Positions 51,201 through 59,585 of a DNA stretch of 64,000 nt are shown here, piece after piece. The translations under genes and the position numbers were made by a program. Position 1 is the stretch's first letter, and every line of letters begins with the position of its first letter. The notes under the pieces were generated by a model. It had not been told where the DNA came from and did not search any database. It saw nothing but the letters and a program-made list of their open reading frames with translations. The stretch covers positions 3,534,001 through 3,598,000 of the forward strand of contig OW818698.1 of NCBI GenBank assembly GCA_942493375.1, read 5' to 3'. The DNA comes from G942493375 sp942493375. GTDB taxonomy: Bacteria > Armatimonadota > UBA5829.

Positions 51201-52145
51201 TTGTCCACATTCAATTATCCTTTGCTGCTCAGTCCCGTAGCTGTGCCTCGTCCGTGGGGAGGAGGCAGACTCACAAAGCTGTATGGCAGAGATACAGTCG
51301 AATCTTCTGAACCCATCGGCGAATCCTGGGACGTAAGCACATGGCCTCGCGATCCAGGCAATCCCGAGCTTCCAACTGTGACAACTATTCTGAATGGTCC
51401 ACTTTCCGGTGCACCACTGGACAAAATCGTGAGTGTCCCGGTCGTGGTCAAACTACTTGATAGTGCTGAAAAACTTTCCGTTCAGGTACATCCCGTATCT
51501 AACAACTCGCACAAGGACGAAATGTGGTATATCCTCTACGCAGAACCGGATGCGTATCTCTTTTATGGATTAAAAGATGCTATTACGGGCAACAGCCTGT
51601 GTGAATTGGTCAAATCGAGTGATGCATCCCAGGAATCTGTCCTGGAATGCCTGAAAACTGCAACTGATCTGAAGCCTGGCATGTATTTCAACGTTCCATC
51701 TGGAACTGTCCATGCTGTAGGTCCAGGAATTGTTGCCTTCGAAGTAAGTGAATCCATGCAGGTGACATACAGACTATATGACTACAATCGAGGTCGCGCA
51801 TTACACATTGAGGATGGCTGCAATGCTCTCTCAGGAACCAGAGTCGTTGGTGAAATGCTTGATCCAGGTCTCGATTTATGTGGTTACGATACCCGGGAAT
51901 TAATTACACAATTCCCAACATTTAGTGTAGTCAAGGTTACCGGTAGTAAATTCAAAGTAAACAATTCCTCTCATATGCATCTCCTGACCGCAACTATGGG
52001 AGATCTCACTATCACTGGTCCCGATCCTCTGTGGAATATTACCCTTAAGCATGCGTCTACATGTTTGGTGCCTTCCACAACAAATGGGTACGATGTTAAT
52101 GTCGTTTCAGGAAATGAGGTTCTCATTACTGCATTGAAAGATTAG
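51201..52145 (+). CDS. manA: Mannose-6-phosphate isomerase, class I (small type)
   Basis: 314 residues from TTG 51201, which has GGAGG 6 nt upstream. It interconverts mannose-6-phosphate and fructose-6-phosphate. 'PRPWGGGRLTKLYG', 'LSVQVHP' (zinc-binding Gln and His), 'DEMWYIL' (zinc Glu) and 'YFNVPSGTVHAVGPGIVAFEVSESMQVTYRLYDY' (zinc His) are the cupin-fold signatures. The size matches the short ManA/YvyI type. It lies upstream of the dacA-cdaR-glmM cluster and may feed sugar nucleotides for envelope polymers. Confidence 0.93.
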   Translation: MSTFNYPLLLSPVAVPRPWGGGRLTKLYGRDTVESSEPIGESWDVSTWPRDPGNPELPTVTTILNGPLSGAPLDKIVSVPVVVKLLDSAEKLSVQVHPVSNNSHKDEMWYILYAEPDAYLFYGLKDAITGNSLCELVKSSDASQESVLECLKTATDLKPGMYFNVPSGTVHAVGPGIVAFEVSESMQVTYRLYDYNRGRALHIEDGCNALSGTRVVGEMLDPGLDLCGYDTRELITQFPTFSVVKVTGSKFKVNNSSHMHLLTATMGDLTITGPDPLWNITLKHASTCLVPSTTNGYDVNVVSGNEVLITALKD

Positions 52146-52242
52146 CAATAATGATATCATGTGAACCTTAAGAATGATGGATACGTATCTTTCTCTATGT
52201 GGCTAACGTTATTATAATAGCCACTTCAACTTCAAGTATTGA

Positions 52243-53124
52243 ATGGATCATATGCACGCAATTCTCAACAATTTACAGAGGCAGATTACACAAGCCGGCT
52301 TTAGCACAGTCCTATCCACCATTATCGACATTGTTCTGGTAGCCATAGCTATTTACTGGTTGATATTGCTGTCTAAGCGCACACGTGCCTGGCACATAGT
52401 TCTGGGGCTAGCGGCATTTGTGCTACTGGAACTCCTGACTGACTATTCTCAACTACATACAATAAACTATCTACTCCGCTCATTTATGCCATTGGGACCT
52501 GTTGCTATCGTCTTACTGTTCTATCCTGAACTTCGTAGCGCACTTGAAAATCTGGGTAGAGTGGCAGGCCAGGGACGAGGTCTGGCTGGATTAACGAAAG
52601 AGGATAATTTTCCAATCATCGAAGCCGTTGTAAATTCCACTTGTTCAATGTCTTCTAAAAAGATTGGAGCACTTATAGTAATTGAACGCCAGAATGCCCT
52701 TGAAGATATCATATCAACAGGTACCCGGATGGATGCAAAGCTAACAGAAAACCTGTTGGGAGCTATATTCTATCCAGGTAATCCACTTCATGATGGCGCG
52801 GCCGTTATACGTGGTGACAGGATCATAGCTGCCGGATGCACACTCCCGCTCAGTGAAAGCGTTGGAGTAGGCGCAGCTATACACACAAGACATAAAGCTG
52901 CATTGGGCCTTTCCGAAGTCAGTGACTCTGCGATAGTAGTGGTATCTGAGGAAACCGGCACCATATCACTGGCACACGAAAGCCGATTAAACCGTGGTCT
53001 TAACCAGAATACTCTCACAGAATGGCTGAAAACAATTCTGGGAATTGGACAAGATACAAAGACAGCTCAGATTGCGCGCAAAGTAAATGGAACTCTAAAG
53101 AAACGCAGGACAAAACCCCGATGA
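52243..53124 (+). CDS. dacA: Diadenylate cyclase CdaA (DacA)
   Basis: 293 residues. It makes cyclic di-AMP from two ATP. Three membrane helices (about 25-45, 50-67, 77-94) are followed by the DAC domain with 'DGA' (184-186) and 'HTRHKAA' (214-220; the common form is GTRHRAA), both in the active site. The N-terminal three-helix form is the CdaA type. Its stop overlaps the cdaR ATG (ATGA), and glmM follows, the widespread cdaA-cdaR-glmM order. A TATAAT at 52213-52218 may be its -10. The Lys in RHK is a minor variation. Confidence 0.96.
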   Translation: MDHMHAILNNLQRQITQAGFSTVLSTIIDIVLVAIAIYWLILLSKRTRAWHIVLGLAAFVLLELLTDYSQLHTINYLLRSFMPLGPVAIVLLFYPELRSALENLGRVAGQGRGLAGLTKEDNFPIIEAVVNSTCSMSSKKIGALIVIERQNALEDIISTGTRMDAKLTENLLGAIFYPGNPLHDGAAVIRGDRIIAAGCTLPLSESVGVGAAIHTRHKAALGLSEVSDSAIVVVSEETGTISLAHESRLNRGLNQNTLTEWLKTILGIGQDTKTAQIARKVNGTLKKRRTKPR

Positions 53125-54044
53125 TCAGGCATAATTGGCAGTGGAAACTGGTAGCCCTCTGTCTTTCTATTTTTTTATGGTCTTATGTAAATACACAACG
53201 GAATCCAAAGGCTACAAAACCGTTTACAGTTCCTATTCAGATAATGAACCTGGCCAAAGGTTATGCGGCCGATCTCTCAGTTCAGGATGCCACTGTACAG
53301 ATTGAAGGGTATAAGTCTGTAGTCGACCAAATACGACAGAACGACATATCAGCTTGGGTGGATTTAGATACAATTACACCTTCCAACGGGGCAGTTACAA
53401 AGACCAAAACACTTAATGTCCGCGTATCCGGTATCCCACAAGAGGATATCAGCGCTACCGTGCTTCCAAAAAAAGTGCAAGTTACGGTCAAAATGATCGG
53501 TAAAAAGCTACCCGTTGAGGTAAAGTTCCTTTCCGCCCCCCCTTTGGGTTATACATATGGTGATCCGGACGTTAATCCTGCCAGCATAAGTGTATCCGGT
53601 AAGAATGATTATGTGTCACAAGTAAAAAAAGTAGTGCTGACTCTCCCACCAAACGCCTCATCAAATTCGGTGGATTCAGACTTCCCATTGGTACCAATGG
53701 ATTCAAATGGTAACGAAGTAAGAGGAGTCTCCCTAAACCCACCATACGTTAGGTTGCGACTTGCCTTAAGAGAAGTGCCAGCAGCCAAGGAAGTCGTTAT
53801 TAGTTGCAAATTACAAGGAAAACTAAAATCACCAGCTCAGTATAAAAATGTCACAGTAGATCCATCATCTGTTATATTGGAAGGCAGGCCTAATATACTC
53901 TCCGATATCAGCATGATTGAAACAGCTCCTATTAATGTTGAAGGAATGGATAAGACTTTCACCAGGCAGGTTAATCTGATTATACCCAATGGTACCAAAG
54001 TTAAGGGTACTGATATCGTAAGTGTAACCATAGAGATAGAATGA
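53121..54044 (+). CDS. cdaR: CdaR-like YbbR-domain protein
   Basis: 307 residues from ATG 53121, which overlaps the dacA stop; an upstream frame extension lies within dacA and is rejected. One membrane anchor near the N-terminus (about 6-24) holds an extracytoplasmic part made of three or four YbbR repeats ('PVEVKFLSAPPLGYTYGDPDVNPASISVSGKNDYVSQV' and similar, ~80 residues each). CdaR binds and tunes CdaA activity. It sits between dacA and glmM as expected. Confidence 0.92.
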   Translation: MIRHNWQWKLVALCLSIFLWSYVNTQRNPKATKPFTVPIQIMNLAKGYAADLSVQDATVQIEGYKSVVDQIRQNDISAWVDLDTITPSNGAVTKTKTLNVRVSGIPQEDISATVLPKKVQVTVKMIGKKLPVEVKFLSAPPLGYTYGDPDVNPASISVSGKNDYVSQVKKVVLTLPPNASSNSVDSDFPLVPMDSNGNEVRGVSLNPPYVRLRLALREVPAAKEVVISCKLQGKLKSPAQYKNVTVDPSSVILEGRPNILSDISMIETAPINVEGMDKTFTRQVNLIIPNGTKVKGTDIVSVTIEIE

Positions 54045-54112
54045 GTTTCTCGTAGAAACAGAGATCGCAGTATGCGCAGTTCACACTCAATAACCACCTG
54101 ATGGAGGACATC

Positions 54113-55450
54113 TTGAAAAATCTGTTTGGAACCGACGGAGTACGTGGAACAGCCAATGTTGAGCTATCTCCATACCTTGCTCTCAAGCTAGGCGCTACTG
54201 CTGCTCATGTACTTATTGAGAGAAAACAGAACACCAGGGTTCTTGTCGGACGAGATCCCCGTATCAGTGGCGATATTCTAGAGTGCGCCCTCGTTGCAGG
54301 AATCTGTTCTATGGGGGTTGACGCGGTCATAGCGGGCGTTATACCTACTCCAGGGGTTGCTTATCTCACCTCGGCTACAAATGCTGCCGCTGGCGTAGTT
54401 ATTTCTGCTTCACATAATCCGGTTAGAGATAATGGTATAAAATTCTTCGGTCCTGATGGATATAAACTCGATGACAGTATAGAACTCTCTATCGAACAAC
54501 AGATAGACGATTTTGATTCCTTTCCACGTCCCCAGGGAGCAGATGTTGGCAAGGTAATGCTCCGGCACGACCTTGCATGGCAGTATGCCGGGCAGGTTAA
54601 GCAGAGTGCCAGGATACCTTTGGCTGGAATGAAGCTAATTATCGACTGCGCAAACGGAGCTGCGAGCGAAATTGCGCCCAAGCTATTCGAGGAACTCGGT
54701 GCGCGGGTAACCTGTATTAACAGCAGCCCTAACGGTATTAACATTAATGCAGACTGCGGATCACTGCACCCGGACAGGATGGGAGAATCCGTCCGGAAAC
54801 TCGGTGCTGACGCAGGACTAGCGTTTGACGGAGACGCCGATCGCGTCATCATGTCAGACGAGTTGGGCAATGTCATAGATGGAGACCATATAATGGCTAT
54901 CTATGGACTGTATCAAGCCAAAGCTAATGATCTGCCAGGCAATGTTGTTGTTGGTACCATCATGAGTAATATTGGCCTAGAGATTGCGCTCAATGATAAT
55001 AATGTTAAATTGATCCGGGCATCAGTAGGCGATCGTTATGTTGCTGAAGAAATGAGATCATCAGGTGCTGTCATTGGAGGCGAAAAATCAGGACATATTA
55101 TACTATCTCGCCACACCACTACCGGCGATGGTATGGTTACTGCACTGCAGGTTTTATCCATAATGATCCGCACTGGTAAACGATTGTCTGAGCTTGCATC
55201 ACAAATGCATGAGTTTCCGCAGCTACTGGTTAATGTTAGGGTTTCACGCAGAGATGGTTGGGATCAAGAGCCGGAGATCTGCAGAGCAATCGCCGAAGTT
55301 GAGAGCAAACTAATAGGACGTGGACGAGTCGTTGTCCGCCCGTCCGGTACAGAAAAATTGATACGAGTGATGGCAGAAGGTCCGGATGCTCAGGAATTGG
55401 AAGAGTTGGTCAATTATATTGCTGATACTGTCAAAAGGATACTTGGCTAA
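54113..55450 (+). CDS. glmM: Phosphoglucosamine mutase GlmM
   Basis: 445 residues from TTG 54113, which has GGAGG 7 nt upstream; that site covers the ATG at 54101, so the latter is unlikely. GlmM converts glucosamine-6-phosphate to glucosamine-1-phosphate for peptidoglycan and LPS. 'FGTDGVRGTAN' at the N-terminus, catalytic Ser in 'VVISASHNPVRDNGIKFFG' (about 98-115), metal loop 'DGDADRV' and 'RPSGTEKLIRVMAEG' are intact. CdaA is known to interact with GlmM in several bacteria, and the cluster here would allow it. Confidence 0.97.
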   Translation: MKNLFGTDGVRGTANVELSPYLALKLGATAAHVLIERKQNTRVLVGRDPRISGDILECALVAGICSMGVDAVIAGVIPTPGVAYLTSATNAAAGVVISASHNPVRDNGIKFFGPDGYKLDDSIELSIEQQIDDFDSFPRPQGADVGKVMLRHDLAWQYAGQVKQSARIPLAGMKLIIDCANGAASEIAPKLFEELGARVTCINSSPNGININADCGSLHPDRMGESVRKLGADAGLAFDGDADRVIMSDELGNVIDGDHIMAIYGLYQAKANDLPGNVVVGTIMSNIGLEIALNDNNVKLIRASVGDRYVAEEMRSSGAVIGGEKSGHIILSRHTTTGDGMVTALQVLSIMIRTGKRLSELASQMHEFPQLLVNVRVSRRDGWDQEPEICRAIAEVESKLIGRGRVVVRPSGTEKLIRVMAEGPDAQELEELVNYIADTVKRILG

Positions 55451-55490
55451 TCTGAATAATCACAGTTGAGAAATATCGCAAATATCCCTA

Positions 55491-56045
55491 TTAAGTTTGA
55501 GACAAAATCCAATCGACAGCCGATTGCAGGTTTTCAGCTACATAGTCCGGTGGATACTTCATCGCAGACACCGTTTCACGGGTTGCCATTCCTGACATTA
55601 CCAGTACCGATCGGCAACCTACTGATCTACCCGCTACTATATCCTTTTCATTATCTCCTACCATAAACCCCTTTTCAGGATCCAACTGGTGGTCTCGAAT
55701 TGCTTTGAGCAACATGCCTGGTTTTGGTTTTCGACATGAACAATTCTCAGATTTAAGATGGGTGCAATATTGAAAAGATTCTATGTCACCCCCAGAAGCG
55801 TTTACCTGCCTGGTAATCTCTCTCTGTATATCTTCCAACTGCTCACATGTCATCATACCCTTGGCCACGCATTGTTGATTGCTTACTACAACAACCACAT
55901 ATCCTGCATTGTTTAACCTGGCGATTGAATCAGGTGAATAGGGGAACACTAGCAACTCATCAACGTTCTTGACGTAATCATCTCGGTCTTCATTGATCAC
56001 GCCGTCTCTGTCGAGGAAAACAATCGGTCTCAGATTCTTCTCCAT
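55491..56045 (-). CDS. gmhB: HAD phosphatase, GmhB-like (D-glycero-heptose-1,7-bisphosphate 7-phosphatase)
   Basis: 184 residues. HAD motif I 'FLDRDGVIN' (Asp11 and Asp13 of about 10-18), motif II Ser in 'VVVVSNQQCVAKG', and the GmhB zinc loop with 'CTHLKSENCSCRKPKPGM' (three Cys and one His) are clear; motif IV 'GDNEKDIVAGRSVG' ends the core. The zinc loop favours GmhB over histidinol phosphatase. The product points to heptose in LPS or glycoprotein. It converges on glmM with a 40-nt gap. Confidence 0.88.
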   Translation of the reverse strand: MEKNLRPIVFLDRDGVINEDRDDYVKNVDELLVFPYSPDSIARLNNAGYVVVVVSNQQCVAKGMMTCEQLEDIQREITRQVNASGGDIESFQYCTHLKSENCSCRKPKPGMLLKAIRDHQLDPEKGFMVGDNEKDIVAGRSVGCRSVLVMSGMATRETVSAMKYPPDYVAENLQSAVDWILSQT

Positions 56046-56112
56046 TCTATACTAAAAAATAAAGGTGGACACAATGGCCCACCCTCAGCATACTATTCTA
56101 AAATATTAGTGT

Positions 56113-56607
56113 CTAGATACTAGCCACTTCAATATGGCTATCAATTCCGACAACTCCGCTAGTCCGCAACACGATCTGTTGGAGTTTCATAAGTTCTTCC
56201 CGACTGGACACACTACCATCCACGAGAGCGATATTATGGCAAGAAACACTAACGTGTACTCCATGGAATGCTGAACCCAGTCTTGCTTTCAGCTCCAACT
56301 CAATATTGTCAGCTTCGCCATCATCAGGCACTTCCCTGCAGACCAATCCACCTGACTCTAATGTGCATTTCAGCACAGTCTTAAGAGTATCCGGAACCAC
56401 GCATATGTCATTTACAACTTCATATACACCATCCGCACTATATGCTAGCTCCTCTGCAAATGACTTCTGCTCCCGAGTTTCGACTTCTCCCGTCAGATAC
56501 GCAACCCCATCACGTACGGATGCAGTTATATCCAACAGCCCCAGACTCCTGTCCGCCATGAAATTTGCTTTGATTTGAACAGCTCTAAGCCCATCAGTAG
56601 CACTCAT
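56113..56607 (-). CDS. Double BON-domain protein
   Basis: 164 residues with no signal peptide. The first BON domain (about 8-70: 'FMADRSLGLLDITASVRDGVAYLTGEVETREQKSFAEELAYSADGVYEVVNDI') and a second (about 95-162: 'IELELKARLGSAFHGVHVSVSCHNIALVDGSVSSREELMKLQQIVLRTSGVVGIDSHIEV') carry the family's G-x-V and late Gly-Val. BON domains bind membranes or phospholipid; the lack of a leader suggests a cytoplasmic setting. It follows gmhB divergently in order on the minus strand with a 67-nt gap. The role is unknown. Confidence 0.82.
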   Translation of the reverse strand: MSATDGLRAVQIKANFMADRSLGLLDITASVRDGVAYLTGEVETREQKSFAEELAYSADGVYEVVNDICVVPDTLKTVLKCTLESGGLVCREVPDDGEADNIELELKARLGSAFHGVHVSVSCHNIALVDGSVSSREELMKLQQIVLRTSGVVGIDSHIEVASI

Positions 56608-56681
56608 AGTTCATCTCCAGTTTAAACAATCACTGTATAATTCTCAATTCACCATTCACACATCGTAATCCTGCAAATCCA

Positions 56682-57602
56682 TTACAAATTCATATTCTCA
56701 TTGTTAAGCGATGCAATCTCTTCGGCAAGCACTTGCAGGTCATATCCTTCGTCCCGTATTCGGCAATCAAAATACAGGAGAAGAGTGACAATGGAACCTG
56801 CAGGCATCAATACTGCGCTTGTAATGACTTGTAGAGCTGAATTAATGATCTTGACCAGTAATGGAGTTCCACTTCCCTCCATCACACTCTTAGCCATCGC
56901 ATAACTACTGGGTGCTGCAATAAGACCCTGTATGATAGATGTCACAATTACAACCAGAAATATAACACCAAATATCCTACCTGCTCTGTGGAGTGTAAGT
57001 TTTTGCGTCCTTCTTAATGCAGTGATAACGTTATTGCGCTCTAACACAATGCTCGGTACTGCCAATGCCAGCCTGGCTGATATATACGCAGGAATTATTA
57101 CGCTGATCATTGCCACGATGAGTACAAATACTCCCGATACAAGTCCTGTGCTACCTGACATCAGAAGAGTAAGTCCCAGCACAAGAAGCAACCCCGGGAT
57201 ACTGCATGCCAGAGCAATTATTACCAAAATAACCAGATTGCTCAATATCATATTGGAAAGTATTCGCCATTTCATTACCTCAGCAAAACACCGCCGGATA
57301 TTCACACTTCTCCCTAGATAACATTCAGACACAGCATATGTGAGAGCTCCTGTAACGATAGGGCCAGCAATTAGTAAATACCACGCAATTGATATAAAGA
57401 GGTTTGTCATACCGCGTAAATCCTGTGCATACATAAAAGCATGCTCACCGGACACGGTAGGATCAAGTATCATAGTGGGGATGTATAATATCGCTGCAAT
57501 GCCTATGTATAGCCATGCGTTCTTTTTATACAATTCAACGGCCTCGTCAAGAATCTCTGAAGCCTTAAGGGGTCTCAATCTGGTTCGAGTGCTTTGGAGC
57601 AT
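56682..57602 (-). CDS. Six-helix membrane protein of unknown function
   Basis: 306 residues. A cytoplasmic start 'LRPLKASEILDEAVELYKKN' (typical of glycerophosphodiesterase-membrane-domain/DUF7544-like proteins) is followed by about six hydrophobic segments (30-45, 70-95, 120-160, 165-185, 205-230, 255-280). The segment 'LALAVPSIVLERNNVITALRRTQKLTL' between helices 4 and 5 also matches that group, where it forms a conserved cytoplasmic loop. No enzymatic motif. It probably assists envelope or membrane processes. Confidence 0.65.
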   Translation of the reverse strand: MLQSTRTRLRPLKASEILDEAVELYKKNAWLYIGIAAILYIPTMILDPTVSGEHAFMYAQDLRGMTNLFISIAWYLLIAGPIVTGALTYAVSECYLGRSVNIRRCFAEVMKWRILSNMILSNLVILVIIALACSIPGLLLVLGLTLLMSGSTGLVSGVFVLIVAMISVIIPAYISARLALAVPSIVLERNNVITALRRTQKLTLHRAGRIFGVIFLVVIVTSIIQGLIAAPSSYAMAKSVMEGSGTPLLVKIINSALQVITSAVLMPAGSIVTLLLYFDCRIRDEGYDLQVLAEEIASLNNENMNL

Positions 57603-57670
57603 TCTATATCACCATTAACAGGAGACTGGAACTAACTCAAGAATATTATTCTTCAAGAACTGCTGGTATA

Positions 57671-58444
57671 TTACAAACCCTTGCCAAATAGTGTACGAGC
57701 ATTTCGAGATGTCAGAGTGGCAACATACTGCGTCGAAACTCCCAGTACCTGCGCCACCTTCTCGGCAACGTACGGGAGATACGCTGGCTCATTGCGTCTT
57801 CCCCTAAATGGTTCAGGCGTTAAATATGGGCAATCTGTCTCTATCAGTATTCTGTCCAACGGGCAACAGCGTAATGCCATAACCAGTTTACCGGGATCCT
57901 TGAATGTTATCGGGCCGTCGATGCCAATATACATACCCAACGCCAATACTTTCTGCAGTATTTCCTCATCACCCCCATAGCAATGAAAAACCCCTCCCAC
58001 TATCTTCTTAGCTTTTGAAGATAAAAGGTGAATAGAGTCAGCAATGGAATCACGACTGTGAATGACTATGGGAAGATTCAATTGCGCAGCAAGATTCACC
58101 TGGGCTTCGAATGCCTCAGCCTGGATATGACGGGGACAGAAAGTATAGTGATAATCCATTCCAATTTCACCAATCGCCAACACCTTAGGCTGTTTGGCAA
58201 GTTCTGTAAGTAGACTCAGTGAAGATTCATCCACAGTAGCAGCGTCATGTGGGTGTATACCAACTGTGGCAAAAACACCATCATATTGCCTGGCGAGTTG
58301 AACAGCTCTTCTACTGGAATGGATGTCATAGCCGCATACGATAATACGCTCAACTGATTTTTCAGCCGCACGCGCAATTACCTCTCCAACATCCTGGTTA
58401 AACTGTTCGTCATTGAGGTGTGCGTGGGTATCAATGTATTGCAT
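57671..58444 (-). CDS. tatD: TatD-family metal-dependent DNase
   Basis: 257 residues, the usual length. TIM-barrel metal hydrolase: 'IDTHAHLND' (HxH, residues 5-7), 'GIHPHDA', 'IGEIGMDYHYT' (metal Glu), 'LPIVIHSRDS' (His), 'VFHCYGG' (His) and 'LIETDCPYLTPEPFRGRRNEPAYLPYV' (Asp) are all present. The enzyme has 3'-5' exonuclease/AP-endonuclease activity in studied relatives. It reads away from the Mrr-fold gene on the same strand, with a 204-bp empty spacer (58445-58648) in between. Confidence 0.95.
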   Translation of the reverse strand: MQYIDTHAHLNDEQFNQDVGEVIARAAEKSVERIIVCGYDIHSSRRAVQLARQYDGVFATVGIHPHDAATVDESSLSLLTELAKQPKVLAIGEIGMDYHYTFCPRHIQAEAFEAQVNLAAQLNLPIVIHSRDSIADSIHLLSSKAKKIVGGVFHCYGGDEEILQKVLALGMYIGIDGPITFKDPGKLVMALRCCPLDRILIETDCPYLTPEPFRGRRNEPAYLPYVAEKVAQVLGVSTQYVATLTSRNARTLFGKGL

Positions 58445-58648
58445 GAATAATGAGCTCCATCATAGGTATCCATTACAAATCCGCACTGCATGTTATAGCA
58501 ATGCATCTACTTAATAACAACTGACATGCCAAAATTGCCGCAAAAAAGCAGACTGACCGTATCATTAAAGTACCTGATAAGTAATACTTACTCTTGGGGT
58601 TGAAGTAATCCTGCAACAGGTCTATTACTCAGAAACATAGAGAGGAAA

Positions 58649-59287
58649 TCATGCAGCAAGATCATTGCCCGAATAGGAATGAGAGCTCAATCCTACATCG
58701 TCAATGCCTATGTTTTCTTTAGAAACGTTATGAAGTTTGGCACCAGCATACTGGTTGAACCATTCTATTAATTCAGACTTATCTACAAGTGTCACCTGGT
58801 TATCTTTCATGCAGTGTTCAGCTGAGCTGGAAACATCACCAGGAGTGACTATACATCCGGAAGAAGCATTATATTGTCTGGATTTCAACATCAGGTTGTG
58901 TATCTCTTGCTCATAAATTGTTTCTGCAGTGCTGCGTCCGAATCTGAACAGGATTCGTTTTCCACCCTTCTCGGCAACAATATCAATTCCGCTTAAATCA
59001 TTCACAGACGACCCTATAATGCGGTAACCTTGCTCAGTCAAAAGGCGCCGTGCAAGAAATGCATAGGGCTCCCAGTCCATAACCAATATCTGCGAAAGAC
59101 TCTTGACCTGAGATACCAGGTGTAGTGTAGTCCAATCCACATCAGAACGATTCTTGCAGTATTCAGCAACTATTTTTAAAATGACTACTAGTAATAATAC
59201 CCCCAAAGCCTCTATACCAAAGTTTGATAAATATTCTTTGGCGGTTCCGGCAAAGTCGGTGAGGATCGATAATAGCACACTTACCAT
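58649..59287 (-). CDS. Membrane-anchored Mrr/restriction-endonuclease-fold protein, catalytic lysine apparently lost
   Basis: 212 residues from ATG 59287, chosen because GGAGG lies 11 nt upstream; a TTG at 59377 would extend it by 30 residues. One membrane helix (about 24-43) precedes a soluble domain. 'MDWEPYAFLARRLLTEQGYRIIGSSVNDLSGIDIVAEKGGKRILFRFGRS' follows the Mrr-like PD-(D/E)xK pattern, with 'GCIVTPGDVSSSAEHCMKDNQVTLVDKSELIEWF' at the end. In active members the strand after 'DIVA' ends in Q/E-x-K; here it reads R-F-G, so nuclease activity is doubtful. It may be a binding-only relative. Foreign-DNA defence cannot be claimed from this. Confidence 0.65.
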   Translation of the reverse strand: MVSVLLSILTDFAGTAKEYLSNFGIEALGVLLLVVILKIVAEYCKNRSDVDWTTLHLVSQVKSLSQILVMDWEPYAFLARRLLTEQGYRIIGSSVNDLSGIDIVAEKGGKRILFRFGRSTAETIYEQEIHNLMLKSRQYNASSGCIVTPGDVSSSAEHCMKDNQVTLVDKSELIEWFNQYAGAKLHNVSKENIGIDDVGLSSHSYSGNDLAA

Positions 59288-59486
59288 TGAGCAGGGAGCC
59301 TCCATTGGGATTGGCAGAAGATTATTTTCTGTCCCTGGCGGGACAAGCATATTCACACCGACATAACTCGGACGCAAACCGGCTCATAGTGGTTGTTCCA
59401 CACAAAAGAATTATGTTACAACAAAAAGATACATATATTGCATCTCAGTTTTCCAGTAGAGCTTGTAATAGTTGAGATAGCTCTAG

Positions 59487-59520
59487 CCCGGTTTATTAAC
59501 CAAGCCCAGTTTTTTCCGGC
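59487..59520. repeat. CCCGG/CCCGC-type palindrome half
   Basis: CCCGGTTTATTAACCAAGCC followed by a CAGTTTTTT run resembles the left arm of the element at 35240. No right arm is seen, so it may be a truncated copy. Confidence 0.4.
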
Positions 59521-59585
59521 AGTAGAGACAACAATTTAGAGGGTAAATACAGAGTATTTATACCGCAAATCATAAAAAACGCAGG

